DNA of 64,000 nucleotides from DASVTR01 sp036382855 (GTDB lineage Bacteria > Acidobacteriota > Blastocatellia > Pyrinomonadales > Pyrinomonadaceae). The notes below the pieces were generated by a model. It was not told the DNA's origin. It worked only from the letters and a program-made list of their open reading frames with translations, and ran no database searches. The translations under genes were made by a program, and so were the position numbers. Positions 1 through 8,817 of the stretch are shown piece by piece. The first letter of the stretch is position 1; each line of letters begins with the position of its first letter. The stretch is from NCBI GenBank assembly GCA_036382855.1, contig DASVPO010000002.1, positions 1-64,000 on the forward strand, read 5' to 3'.

Positions 1-177
1 GGCGAGACGGGTCGCGTGCGCTTGACGACGCTGACGCGCGAATTCTTTATGCCGCGTTTTCTTGAGCGCGACGAGGCGGAAAGAGAACCGCCTTGCAGCC
101 TCTACCCTTGGGACGGTGTGCGCAACGTGCGGCCCTTCTCAAGGTTGCAGAAAACGGTCGTCGAAGGAGTGTATTAG
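1..177 (+). CDS. AMP-dependent synthetase-like protein, C-terminal fragment (cut by window edge)
   Basis: This is the last 58 codons and stop of a gene entering from the left. It begins at a GETGRVRL segment and ends EGVY-stop. It is almost the same as the end of the minus-strand gene at 257-1369: position x pairs with 434-x, the first 105 bases are identical, and I count eight base differences in the last 72. Two of these change residues (Pro for Gly, Val for Ile). The two genes converge tail to tail. The family is inferred from the complete neighbour: an adenylate-forming, PaaK-like acyl-activating enzyme. Whether this copy is full length cannot be seen here. Confidence 0.8.
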   Translation, partial: GETGRVRLTTLTREFFMPRFLERDEAEREPPCSLYPWDGVRNVRPFSRLQKTVVEGVY

Positions 178-265
178 GAATTTTAGATTTTGGATTTGCG
201 ATTGAAAAGCAGGTTTCGTCTTTCAATCAAAAATCGCAAATCCAAATCAAAAATTCCTAATACAC
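169..265. repeat. Palindromic junction of the inverted gene pair, built from about 7-bp units
   Basis: The left arm (169-209) and right arm (220-265) are inverted copies around a 10-base loop at 210-219, and they contain both stop codons. The arms are A/T-rich and show a repeating period of about seven bases (units such as GATTTTG, GATTTGC, GATTGAA). The right arm carries one extra 7-base unit and lacks one T compared with the left. As RNA it would fold into a strong hairpin in either direction, so a bidirectional terminator is likely. Confidence 0.75.
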
Positions 266-1369
266 TCCTTCGATGACTGTCTTCTGCAATCTTGAGAAGG
301 GCCGCACGTTGCGCACTCCGTCCCAGCCGTAGAGGCTGCAAGGCGGTTCTCTTTCCGCCTCGTCGCGCTCAAGAAAACGCGGCATAAAGAATTCGCGCGT
401 CAGCGTCGTCAAGCGCACGCGACCCGTCTCGCCGTACTCGACGATGCGTTCGGGATTGTCAGGGTCAACTACTTCAATCGAGGCTCGCGGCGACGGCGGG
501 TAATAGATAATGTCGTAGCTGTCTCCGGGGCTGCGGGGTTTGTGTACGGCAAGGCCCATCAGCGTGTTTCCGTAAGTCGGGGCGAAGTACGCGCCTTCGA
601 GCAGCTCTTCGACGGCGAAGCGATGAAACTGCGGGGTCATCTCAGTCCCGCCGCAGAAGACGCCCTTGATGCCTATCTTTTTGAGCGAGACTTTTTCGCA
701 GAGAGCTTCCAAGAGTTTCGGCGTCGTGAAAAGGCAGCGGATATTCTCGTGCGCTCGAAGCAGCGTGAGTCCCTGTTCGACGACGTGCTGCTTGTATTCT
801 TCGGCCATACGCGGCTGGTTCATCTTGAGCAGCTTGATGACCCAGCGCGGATCGAGGTCAACCATAAAGCAGATGCCGCCGCGATACTGCGCCAGATGTT
901 CCACGGCGAGACGGAGGCGGCGCGGCCCCGTTGGGCCAAGACTCAGCCAGTCCGCACCGGGCGGAAAATATTCGTCCGGCAACGTACGGCTAAAGGCTTC
1001 GTAGTCGAGCCGGAAATCTTCGATGCTGATGCGCGACTTCGGAACGCCCGTGCTCCCGCCTGTCTCGAAGACGTAGACTGGCCTGTCTTTCAGCCCGCGC
1101 GGAATCCACTTGCGCACAGGCCCGCCGCGCAAGGCTTCGTCCTGAAAAAACCCGAACCGCGCGAGGTCGTCGTAAGTCTGAATTTCGCGGCGCGGGTCCC
1201 AGCTTAAGCTCTTCGCATAGTCGAGCCAGAAGGGGCAGCCCGTCTCCGGGTTGAAATGCCACTCGATTATCTCTCGCACCCAACTGTCCAGAGTTGCGCG
1301 TGCTGCTTTGGTTTGTGTTTGCCGGTTCACTTCGCTTGCTGACATATCTTCAGGGAGATTACTAAGCAC
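257..1369 (-). CDS. AMP-dependent synthetase / PaaK-like acyl-activating enzyme
   Basis: A 370-residue protein of the adenylate-forming superfamily, which activates a carboxylic acid as an acyl-adenylate using ATP. Visible signatures are a phosphate-binding loop FETGGSTGVPK at residues 101-111, PTYGNT at 264-269 (aromatic plus YGxT motif) and GETGRVRL at 313-320. The protein ends soon after, so the usual mobile C-terminal lid domain of about 100 residues is short or missing. This resembles short PaaK-like proteins such as EhpF of phenazine pathways; the substrate is unknown. The start used is GTG at 1369; ATG at 1345 is an alternative and neither has a clear ribosome site. Its 3' end is duplicated in inverted form at 1-177. 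Confidence 0.7.
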   Translation of the reverse strand: MLSNLPEDMSASEVNRQTQTKAARATLDSWVREIIEWHFNPETGCPFWLDYAKSLSWDPRREIQTYDDLARFGFFQDEALRGGPVRKWIPRGLKDRPVYVFETGGSTGVPKSRISIEDFRLDYEAFSRTLPDEYFPPGADWLSLGPTGPRRLRLAVEHLAQYRGGICFMVDLDPRWVIKLLKMNQPRMAEEYKQHVVEQGLTLLRAHENIRCLFTTPKLLEALCEKVSLKKIGIKGVFCGGTEMTPQFHRFAVEELLEGAYFAPTYGNTLMGLAVHKPRSPGDSYDIIYYPPSPRASIEVVDPDNPERIVEYGETGRVRLTTLTREFFMPRFLERDEAEREPPCSLYGWDGVRNVRPFSRLQKTVIEGVY

Positions 1370-1707
1370 AATGGTTCGGATTCAACCCTCAACTAGACCT
1401 TTTACGGAAAAGTCATGTAAAAAGATATTTACATGTCTCACAATTTTGCGCCGCCTGCAAACAGCTTTACGAAGCTATGGCCTCAAGGGTTGCACAACCT
1501 CTCCAGCCTCTTTTCTTTCGCTTCGCGTTAATATGACGGCTGCCCGCATCGTTTCTCTCTTTCGTGCTCTGTGGCTGAAACGCTGAGAACACGTTAAAAT
1601 AGTTCCCACTGAAACCTTCGGCTCAGGCGGGCGTATTAGCAAGCGGTCCGTCCCGGTTTGCCGTTCAAAATTTTTTGACTCCACAAACAGACAAGAGGTT
1701 AAGAGTA
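1370..1707. other. Intergenic region between two divergent genes
   Basis: 338 bases between the synthetase-like gene (minus) and the S9 peptidase (plus). It holds a perfect 8-bp-arm palindrome at 1414-1435 and a good ribosome site (AGAGG) just before the peptidase ATG at 1708. I see no convincing -35/-10 pair and no convincing small gene. Confidence 0.6.
1414..1435. promoter_or_regulatory. Palindrome, possible operator
   Basis: CATGTAAA and TTTACATG form perfect 8-bp arms around a 6-base centre (AAGATA). It lies about 45 bases upstream of the synthetase-like start and about 270 bases upstream of the peptidase. The A/T-rich dyad of two-turn size is typical of a dimeric regulator site. No regulator gene is adjacent, so this is only a candidate. 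Confidence 0.4.
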
Positions 1708-4455
1708 ATGCAAAGAAGTGCCAGCGAAACACCTATGCTCGGAGCGCGTCTGCTTCGAGAATCAATCTTCAAGCTATCAATAATCTTTTGCGTGGGCCTG
1801 CTCTTTCTGCTCGCGCTGCCACAGCCTGCGGCGGCTCAAGGTGCGGGCCTTCCACCTTTAATTGACCGCCAGCTTTTTTTCGGCGACCCTGAAATCTCTG
1901 GCGCGCAAATCTCTCCCGACGGAAAGTTTCTGGCTTTCATCAAGCCTTTCAAGGGAACGCGAAACATCTGGGTCAAACGCACGGAAGAACCGTTTGACGC
2001 GGCCAAGCCCATCACCAACGACACGCGCCGCCCAATCCCCGGCTACTTCTGGACATGGGACAGCAAGTTTATCCTCTTCGTGCAGGATCAGGGCGGCAAC
2101 GAAAACTATAACGTCTACGCAGTCAATCCTGCGGAAAGCCCTGCTGCCGGGCAGGATGTTCCGGCGGCGCGCAACCTGACCGACATGAAGAATGTTCGCG
2201 CCGCTATCTACTCCGTGCCGAAGAACGACCCGGACACAATCTACGTCGGCATCAACGACCGCGATAAGGCTTGGCACGATCTCTACAAGGTGAAAATCTC
2301 GACGGGCGAGAGCACGCTCCTGCGCAAGAACACGGAACGCATCACAGGCTGGCTCTTCGACCTCAACGGTCAACTCCGCCTGGCAACACGCTCGCCCGAA
2401 AACGGCGACACGGAAGTCTTGCGCGTGGATGCCGACGGCTTTAAGAAAATCTATAGCTGCACCGTCTTTGAATCCTGCGGCCCCGTTCGTTTCCACAAAG
2501 ACAACAAGCGCGTCTACATGGTCACGAACAAAGGCGAGCAGGCGGACCTGATTAGTCTCACGCTGTTCGACCCCGAAACGGGTAAGGAAGAGATGGTCGA
2601 AGCAGACCCACTGAAGCGTGTTGACTTCGGCAACGCTGCGTTTTCGGAACTGACGGATGAGATCGTCGCGACCGTCTACGAAGACGAAAGAAAGCGCGTC
2701 TACTGGAAAAACAAGTCTTTCGAAGCAGACTATAATCTGCTGAAGAAGAAGCTGGCGGGCAAAGACATCAATTTCAATTCCCGCACGCGTGATGAGCGTC
2801 TCTTTCTCGTCGCCGCCAACAGCGACACGGAGCCGGGCGAGGTTTATATCTTCGACCGCCAGTCGAAGAAGCTGACCCTGCAATACAGGCTCTTCGACAA
2901 ACTCCCGCGCGAACATCTGGCCCCCATGAAGGCCATCACCTACAAGTCGTCGGACGGAATGGACATCCCCGCTTTCCTGACGCTGCCGAAGGGAGTCGCG
3001 CCGAAGAATCTGCCGCTCATCGTCAACCCGCACGGCGGCCCCTGGGCGCGCGACACGTGGGGCTACAGGACGTTTGCGCAGTTTCTAGCCAATCGCGGCT
3101 ACGCCGTGTTGCAGCCGAACTTCCGTTCCTCGACCGGCTACGGCAAGAAGTTTTTGAACGCAGGCAATAACGAGTGGGGGCAGAAGATGCAGGACGACCT
3201 GACGTGGGGCGTCAAGCATTTAGTCAACGAGGGCGTCGTTGACCCGAAGCGCGTCGGCATCATGGGCGGCTCCTACGGCGGCTACGCAACGCTCGCGGGC
3301 CTGACCTTCACGCCTGACGTTTACGCGGCAGGCGTCTCCATCGTTGGCCCATCAAACCTGATTACGCTGCTCAACTCTATTCCGCCCTACTGGGAATCAA
3401 TCCGCAAAGTCTTCACACAGCGTATGGGCGACCCGAAGACGCCGGAAGGCCGCGCGCAGTTGGAGAGGCAATCGCCGCTTAACCACGCGACGAAAATCAA
3501 GTCGCCGCTGCTGGTCATACAGGGCGCGAACGACCCGCGCGTGAACAAGGCTGAATCAGACCAGATTGTTGTCGCCCTGCGCGAGCGCGGCTTCCCTGTC
3601 GAATACCTAGTTGCGCCAGACGAGGGCCACGGCTTCGCGCGTCCCGTCAACAACATGGCGATGATAGCCGCTTCTGAGAAGTTTCTCGCCAAACATCTTG
3701 GCGGTCGCTATCAGGAGAGCATGACGCCGGAAGTCGCGCAGCGCTTGAAAGAGATTAGCGTTGACGTGAAGACGGTCGAGTTGAAGAAGAAGGTGGATGC
3801 TGCGGCGGTCAGCGCGCCGAAGCCGAGCAGCGAACTGCGGCCCGGAACATCCAGCTACAAGGCCAGCATAGAGGTTGCCGGTCAGACGATTCCGCTTTCC
3901 GTGACGAGAGAAGTCAAGGAAGAAGGCGGCGCGTGGGTTGTGACGGAATCGGCGAAGCTGCCGACGGGCGATGTCACAGATCGCTCCGTGATTGAAAAGG
4001 GCAGTCTCGTTCTCACCAAGCGCTGGATAAAGCAGGGGCCTGTTGAATTCAATCTTGAGTTTAAAGACCAGAAGGCCAGCGGGACGATGACTGTTAATGG
4101 GCAAGAGCGCCCCGTCTCGGCAGACTTGGGCGGCGTGCTCTTCGGCGACGGCGCGGGAGCGCATCTGGTCATGGCCGCGCTTCCGCTCACGGAAGGCTAC
4201 ACCGCTACCTTCCGCAACTTCGACGTGCAAACGCAGAAGGTCAAGCTGATGCAGTTGAAGGTTGTCGGAACGGAGAAAATTACTGTTCCGGCGGGCGCGT
4301 TCGATGCTATCAAATTCGAAGTGACTTCCGTAGAAGGCGCGGGCGATAAGACGACTGTCTGGGTAGACAGAGAGACACGCAAAGTCTTGAAGACCTCTTC
4401 CGTTCTCCCGCAACTGAACGGCGCAATCGTCACCTCGGAATTGATGGCGACGTAG
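1708..4455 (+). CDS. Secreted S9 family (prolyl oligopeptidase-like) peptidase with extra C-terminal domain
   Basis: A 915-residue exported serine peptidase. The start is ATG 1708, preceded by AGAGG; an in-frame TTG at 1675 has no such support. A hydrophobic signal segment ends near AAAQG. Residues of about 50-400 form the beta-propeller part, followed by an alpha/beta-hydrolase domain with nucleophile motif GGSYGGYA (Ser522), Asp609 in GANDPRV and His641 in DEGHGF, so the triad is complete. After about residue 670 there is an additional region of about 240 residues, rich in beta-strand, that resembles DUF3108-like lipid-binding folds. Ordinary S9 acylaminoacyl peptidases end before this. It probably degrades peptides in the periplasm or outside the cell. 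A strong terminator follows. Confidence 0.9.
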   Translation: MQRSASETPMLGARLLRESIFKLSIIFCVGLLFLLALPQPAAAQGAGLPPLIDRQLFFGDPEISGAQISPDGKFLAFIKPFKGTRNIWVKRTEEPFDAAKPITNDTRRPIPGYFWTWDSKFILFVQDQGGNENYNVYAVNPAESPAAGQDVPAARNLTDMKNVRAAIYSVPKNDPDTIYVGINDRDKAWHDLYKVKISTGESTLLRKNTERITGWLFDLNGQLRLATRSPENGDTEVLRVDADGFKKIYSCTVFESCGPVRFHKDNKRVYMVTNKGEQADLISLTLFDPETGKEEMVEADPLKRVDFGNAAFSELTDEIVATVYEDERKRVYWKNKSFEADYNLLKKKLAGKDINFNSRTRDERLFLVAANSDTEPGEVYIFDRQSKKLTLQYRLFDKLPREHLAPMKAITYKSSDGMDIPAFLTLPKGVAPKNLPLIVNPHGGPWARDTWGYRTFAQFLANRGYAVLQPNFRSSTGYGKKFLNAGNNEWGQKMQDDLTWGVKHLVNEGVVDPKRVGIMGGSYGGYATLAGLTFTPDVYAAGVSIVGPSNLITLLNSIPPYWESIRKVFTQRMGDPKTPEGRAQLERQSPLNHATKIKSPLLVIQGANDPRVNKAESDQIVVALRERGFPVEYLVAPDEGHGFARPVNNMAMIAASEKFLAKHLGGRYQESMTPEVAQRLKEISVDVKTVELKKKVDAAAVSAPKPSSELRPGTSSYKASIEVAGQTIPLSVTREVKEEGGAWVVTESAKLPTGDVTDRSVIEKGSLVLTKRWIKQGPVEFNLEFKDQKASGTMTVNGQERPVSADLGGVLFGDGAGAHLVMAALPLTEGYTATFRNFDVQTQKVKLMQLKVVGTEKITVPAGAFDAIKFEVTSVEGAGDKTTVWVDRETRKVLKTSSVLPQLNGAIVTSELMAT

Positions 4456-4490
4456 TTCGCGAAGCGTTCTCTGACGCTTCCTTAAAGAAA

Positions 4491-4533
4491 GCTCAACGGC
4501 AGTCCCAAAACGGGACTGCCGTTGAGCTTTTTT
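4491..4533 (+). terminator. Rho-independent terminator after the S9 peptidase gene
   Basis: A perfect inverted repeat (GCTCAACGGCAGTCCC and its complement, AAAAC-type loop) at 4491-4527 is followed by six T at 4528-4533. It sits 35 bases after the peptidase stop codon. Confidence 0.92.
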
Positions 4534-4674
4534 AGTGTCATAGTTCGCCTGCGCTTAAAATTTTTACGCGCCGTGTGATTGATTCCGCGGCGCGTTTGCG
4601 CGTTAACAAGGTAGAGGGAGTTAGTCAAAGCTCGAAGAGGTTTCCCTCGAACGTTTGGAGTGAAGGAAAAGGTG

Positions 4675-5466
4675 ATGAAGAGAAAAGGCTTGCTGGCATT
4701 GGGTTTGATATTAATGATGGTGTTCGGGTTGAGCCCTGTGGGTGTCTCAGGGGCGACGGAAGAGACGACGCGGACTTACTACAGCCGGCCGGTCGCGTTT
4801 GGCGGCGGAGCGGTCAAAACCTATGTCACTGTTGACAGGGGCAAAGTGCCGGTTGCGCTTGGGATAGAGATTCCTTCGAGGGCATTTACGAATCTCCCGC
4901 AGGTTATGGCCGGGCTGATTCTACAGTTTCCGAATGAGGCGCGAAACGTGCCTTTCCAGTATCTTTCGTTTGACTGGAATCCGCAGGGCCATGAGCCGGA
5001 GAAAGTTTACACAAGGCCGCACTTCGACTTTCATTTCTACCTGCAAACGCCTGAAGAGACGAAGGCGATTAAGCCCGGCCCATGTCACGGACTCGATTGC
5101 GGCGCTTACAGGCGCGCGATGAAGGATGTGCCTGCGCAGTATATGCCTGCGAACCATAAGAACGTCGGAGCGGTTGTGCCGATGATGGGCAACCACCTGA
5201 TTGACCCGGCTGCGCCCGAATATAACAACCAGCCGTTTACGCGGACCTTTTTCTACGGCTCTTACGACGGAAAGATTACCTTCCTTGAGCCGATGCTGAC
5301 GCTCGAATACCTGCAATCGCGGCCCAACGAATATTTGGACATCAAGCTTCCGGCAGCTTACGCGCAGACAGGTTATTACCCGACGCGCTACAGCGTTCGC
5401 TACGACGCAGCAGCAGACGTTTACAGGATAGCGCTTGAACGTTTCGTTTATCACGAGGCCCGTTAA
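4675..5466 (+). CDS. Secreted DUF5602 / TTHB210-like protein
   Basis: A protein of about 263 residues with a Lys/Arg start followed by a hydrophobic signal peptide ending near VSGA, so it is exported. I chose ATG 4675 because AAGGAAAAGG lies just upstream; a GTG at 4660 is also in frame. The mature part contains HFDFHFY, followed by a Cys pair (GPCHGLDCG) and a long acidic/aromatic C-terminal half. The HFDFHFY block resembles the DUF5602 (TTHB210-like) family, known from Thermus as an anti-sigma-factor-linked protein of unclear activity. The His-rich motif could bind metal, which is my inference. It is flanked by terminators on both sides, so it is probably a single-gene transcript. Confidence 0.6.
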   Translation: MKRKGLLALGLILMMVFGLSPVGVSGATEETTRTYYSRPVAFGGGAVKTYVTVDRGKVPVALGIEIPSRAFTNLPQVMAGLILQFPNEARNVPFQYLSFDWNPQGHEPEKVYTRPHFDFHFYLQTPEETKAIKPGPCHGLDCGAYRRAMKDVPAQYMPANHKNVGAVVPMMGNHLIDPAAPEYNNQPFTRTFFYGSYDGKITFLEPMLTLEYLQSRPNEYLDIKLPAAYAQTGYYPTRYSVRYDAAADVYRIALERFVYHEAR

Positions 5467-5519
5467 GCTCCTTTAATTTCCCCCTTGGCTTTGCGATCTG
5501 GGGCGAGGCAAAGCCAACC

Positions 5520-5566
5520 GGGAGGGCGCAAGCGTCTGATTCGCGCTCAGGCGCTTGCGCCCTCCC
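5520..5566. terminator. Long GC-rich hairpin between convergent genes
   Basis: 15-bp arms (GGGAGGGCGCAAGCG at 5520-5534 and its exact complement at 5552-5566) with a 17-base loop, 53 bases after the DUF5602-like stop. CTTATTTT follows. A likely terminator for the plus-strand gene. Confidence 0.6.
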
Positions 5567-5600
5567 CTTATTTTCCGACCAGCCCGACCCGATGAAACGA

Positions 5601-5630
5601 GAGAAGCCCGCCACATCCGGCGGGCTTCTC
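5601..5630. terminator. Hairpin, likely bidirectional terminator
   Basis: Perfect 12-bp arms (GAGAAGCCCGCC / GGCGGGCTTCTC) around ACATCC, between the ends of two convergent genes. There is no long T tract, only TTGCGTTT on the plus side. Confidence 0.55.
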
Positions 5631-5693
5631 TTGCGTTTCGATGCATGAAGCGGAAGCTTCTACTGAGTTTCGCGCTGTCCGTGCGCGCAGGGT

Positions 5694-6968
5694 TTAGGGC
5701 GGCAGCATTCTGTCGAGCGTCTTCAATAGATCGCGCCCGCGCATTTTGCTCTGCTCAAGCAATACGACTTTGCCGTCAGGCCCGATGAGCATTGAGGTTG
5801 GGAAGAGTTGGATACGGTAGCGAATCTCAAGCTCTCTGATGCTCTCCATCGTCGCCTGTGTCCACGTCAGGCTGTTCTTCTTCAACCATTCCTTGATGGC
5901 CGAAGGATCTTCGTCGTTGTTCATCCCCAGTATCTCGAAGCCGCGTGATTGAAAACGCGAGTAGGCGGCCTTCAGATACGGCAGCTCGCGGCGGCACGGC
6001 GGACACCACAAGGCCCAGAAATCCAGCAGTACATACTTGCCGCGAAATTCCGAGAGCTTGCGTTTCTTGCCGTTGAAATCCGTGAAGGCGAAGTCCGGCA
6101 CTTCGCTGCCGACGAGAACTTCGACGCGCTTGTAATCGCTCGCCGGATGAGAGCGCATGATGATTTGATTCTTCTCCATGTCAACGCGCTTCGTTGAAAC
6201 GTAAGCGTCGCCAACGCGGAAGATGACAGTCTCTTCGCGCGCCTGCGCCGATTCGGGCGAGAAGCGGTCGAAGACTATCTGCCCGTCGCCGTTGCCGTCC
6301 ACACCGAACCAGCCGTTGCTGACGCTGATTTTCTTCGAGCGCGGATTGAAGCCGTATTGTACCAAGGTCTTGCGCCCCGCGATGTCAACCTCGCCCTTGG
6401 CAAACGCTTCCTTCGATTGAAGTATCAAGCGCTCATCCTCGCCCATGTCCTCCATCTTGACTTCCCTGTAATACTGCACGAGCACGGGGTAGCTCTGAAA
6501 GAGCAAGCCCTTGAGAGGAAGCTGAAGCGTCGTCTCAAGGATGTAAGGGTTATCAGCCTCCGCGCGCTTGAGAGCGAAGCGTTCCGAGTTGGACATCAAG
6601 TTGTCCTGGTCGAGGTCTGCGTAGAGATAAGGCTCGCTCTCGTCTTCAGGCTCGACGAGCAGAACCAGCAGCGACGATTTATCCTGCACAGGATGATAAA
6701 GACGACCGGCCGTGACCTTCACATCGCCGTCGAGCGGCGTGGAGAATTTAATCTTCGACAAATCGCCGAAGGGCTTGAAGGCGACGTAGTCCATATCATC
6801 GCCGTAAGGGACGAGTTGTCCGTCGAGCTTTCCGACGTACTCTGTTTCGCCGGGGACGACAACAATAGCGGCAGCGCTTGTCATCAGCCAGCAGCCGAGC
6901 ACGAGGCACAGGCACGCGAGCGTAAACAGACGAACAGCACGCTTTTTAAGATAAGGCAAGCGAGGCAT
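5694..6968 (-). CDS. TlpA-family thioredoxin-like protein with EF-hand-like loops
   Basis: A 424-residue exported protein: an N-terminal signal/anchor (hydrophobic residues of about 14-34), a beta-rich domain of about 240 residues, and a C-terminal TlpA/ResA-type thioredoxin domain with active site WCPPC (Cys322 and Cys325). Such domains reduce or exchange disulfides in the periplasm, often for cytochrome maturation. Two stretches look like calcium loops: one with D-x-D-x-D spacing and Glu at position 12 (DLDQDNLMSNSE), and DGNGDGQIVFD. ATG 6968 has a good upstream AAAGGA. Terminator-like hairpins lie beyond the stop. A link to the cytochrome genes elsewhere in the window is inferred from function only. 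Confidence 0.85.
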   Translation of the reverse strand: MPRLPYLKKRAVRLFTLACLCLVLGCWLMTSAAAIVVVPGETEYVGKLDGQLVPYGDDMDYVAFKPFGDLSKIKFSTPLDGDVKVTAGRLYHPVQDKSSLLVLLVEPEDESEPYLYADLDQDNLMSNSERFALKRAEADNPYILETTLQLPLKGLLFQSYPVLVQYYREVKMEDMGEDERLILQSKEAFAKGEVDIAGRKTLVQYGFNPRSKKISVSNGWFGVDGNGDGQIVFDRFSPESAQAREETVIFRVGDAYVSTKRVDMEKNQIIMRSHPASDYKRVEVLVGSEVPDFAFTDFNGKKRKLSEFRGKYVLLDFWALWCPPCRRELPYLKAAYSRFQSRGFEILGMNNDEDPSAIKEWLKKNSLTWTQATMESIRELEIRYRIQLFPTSMLIGPDGKVVLLEQSKMRGRDLLKTLDRMLPP

Positions 6969-7227
6969 TTGATAGTTCCTTTGTTGAGAGATGAAAGCCG
7001 CTGCTATCCGAGACAGCGCAGGACCAATCCAGACACAAACCGTGCTAACGCGACAGGATGCTCAAACCCGAAACAATCAATGCAGAAGTTCCGGCATCCC
7101 CTATGTTGAAGGCTTCTCGGAAGAGAAGCGGGCGCGATTGTAGATGAGGCTCAGTGCGCTGTCAAAGGCAGGCGCAAGGAAACTACAGCCATTTTCCTGC
7201 GCTAGCTTTGAGCAGCGCTCCTACTGT

Positions 7228-8124
7228 TTAGAATCCCAGAAAGCTCATTCCAATGCTCGACTGTTTTTCCGTAAAGCGTGCGATTGCCTCAAGCACGTCG
7301 CGGCACAATTCGCGCTCGGCCTCTCCACGGATAGCGATGTCGCGCAGGCTGACGGCGAGTTGTAACAAATCTTTGTGCTCCGGCGCGGAGCGCACGCCGC
7401 TCAACCACTGCCGCAAATCTCCGCCGCCGTTCTGTCCCTTCCCTTGACTGTCGGCAGCCGAATGCTCGAAGAGAGTTTCAATCAGCCCGGCCGTCTCGTG
7501 TGCGTCAACAAGGGTGGCGATGGCATCTGCAAAGTGTGCGGCCTGATCCATCTCTTCGGGCGTGTACGGGCGATAGGGCGGGTCGCCTATGCGGTTGATG
7601 AATTCCAGCACGCCGACCGTCTCTTCGTTGACGCGCAAAGGGGTGGCAAGGATGGTCTGCGTGGAGTAGTTGGTCAGCGCGTCAACCTTGTCGTAGAAGC
7701 CTGCGGCCTGCGCGACATCTTCGACGACCATCGGCGTCCCGCTGGCAAAGACGAAGCCGGCGATGCCTTCCCCCGGCGGAATCTTCACGTCCATCAGCTT
7801 GTCTGCGACGGAGCCGAGCGCGACCATGAATTTCAGTCCGCCTTCGTCGCCGTCTCTGACCAGCACGGATGCTTCATCAGTGCCGATGGAGCGTGCGGCG
7901 AGCCGCAGCAGATTCTCGATGGAACGCGTCAGCGGGTCGGTCAGGATTTCGGCCACGTCAATGGCCTTCACAGCCGCGCGCAATTTTTCTTCGAGCGAGA
8001 TGGCAGCCTGCGATTCCGACGCTTCCTGCGCGGCCTCGTCCTTCTTCGCGGGCTTCTTCTTTTTCTTCGTGTCCGAGGCGTCCTTCTTACCGTCGCTCTT
8101 CTTGTTACCGTTCTTCTTTGCCAT
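7228..8124 (-). CDS. GAF domain protein with lysine-rich N-terminus
   Basis: A 298-residue cytoplasmic protein with no signal peptide. Residues 1-45 are extremely Lys-rich (KKKKKPAKK) and probably disordered or nucleic-acid/acid-surface binding. Residues of about 55-215 are a GAF sensory domain, recognisable from the core PPGEGIAGFVFASGTP and the following ATPLRVNEETVGVLEFINR. The remaining 80 residues are helical without a known output domain, so it is a stand-alone sensor or adaptor. The ATG is preceded by GAAGAGAC. The plus-strand frames opposite are shadows. Confidence 0.85.
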   Translation of the reverse strand: MAKKNGNKKSDGKKDASDTKKKKKPAKKDEAAQEASESQAAISLEEKLRAAVKAIDVAEILTDPLTRSIENLLRLAARSIGTDEASVLVRDGDEGGLKFMVALGSVADKLMDVKIPPGEGIAGFVFASGTPMVVEDVAQAAGFYDKVDALTNYSTQTILATPLRVNEETVGVLEFINRIGDPPYRPYTPEEMDQAAHFADAIATLVDAHETAGLIETLFEHSAADSQGKGQNGGGDLRQWLSGVRSAPEHKDLLQLAVSLRDIAIRGEAERELCRDVLEAIARFTEKQSSIGMSFLGF

Positions 8125-8187
8125 GTCTCTTCAAACGTCCTTCACAAAGGTTTGTCGGCTCCGGCCGCGACGTAAGTCGTGCCCGTC

Positions 8188-8619
8188 TTACCTGCGAATC
8201 ATCGTTGCCAGCATCGTCGCAATCAGCTTTGCCTCCGAGGCTGCCCACCCGTACACGTCGCAACGCACCACCGTCAGCGTCCTCCCGGCCTTAATCACCC
8301 TGGCCTCCGCCGTGAACATCTCTCCGGCAGCAGGCCGCAGCAGGTTGACCTTAAACTCCACACTCAAAACATCTGCGCCGGCGGGCATCAAAGTATAAGC
8401 CGCATAACCGCACGCGCTATCGGCCACGGTGGTCAGGATACCTGCGTGCAGATAACCGTTCTGCTGCGTGAGATTATCCCTGTAAGGGAGCGCAATATCT
8501 ATCTCGCCGGGCGCGACACGCCGCAGGCTCGCACCGATTAACTGCAAGACCTGCTGCCGCGCAAAGCTCTCGCGCACACGGCTCTCATACTCCGCATCCT
8601 GCGGCTGCAACGACCTCAT
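8188..8619 (-). CDS. PaaI-family hotdog thioesterase
   Basis: A 143-residue protein of the hotdog fold, typical length for acyl-CoA thioesterases of the PaaI/YdiI type. The helix motif HAGILTTVADSACGYAA carries the conserved His and Asp. The end of the domain has the expected strand pattern (SVEFKVNLLRPAAG, TLTVVRCDVYG). It probably hydrolyses an acyl- or aryl-CoA in the cytoplasm; the substrate cannot be read from sequence. It lies 63 bases upstream of the GAF gene on the same strand. No strong ribosome site is visible before ATG 8619. Confidence 0.85.
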   Translation of the reverse strand: MRSLQPQDAEYESRVRESFARQQVLQLIGASLRRVAPGEIDIALPYRDNLTQQNGYLHAGILTTVADSACGYAAYTLMPAGADVLSVEFKVNLLRPAAGEMFTAEARVIKAGRTLTVVRCDVYGWAASEAKLIATMLATMIRR

Positions 8620-8817
8620 AAAAGGCAGTTAACAACAGGCAGGCTTTTCGTTGCAACTCAAGGCACGCCGGACGCGGCATTATACATACTGTGTGCCCCG
8701 CGAACACTGCACAGAGCGACCGCGCCCCACCGTAAATCTTCCAGCCCCGTTGAAGATGACGCAGCCGCTTTCAGTGTTAAGACGACTATCCGCGTCATCT
8801 TCGTCAGGGCGATGCGC

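Noticed and set aside
1..434. Assembly fold-back chimera
   Set aside because: Eight substitutions, a 7-base insertion and other small differences separate the arms, which argues for true divergence; long reads would still be decisive.
1858..3033. 391-codon minus-strand frame opposite the S9 peptidase
   Set aside because: Shadow of a gene with an intact catalytic triad in the other strand.
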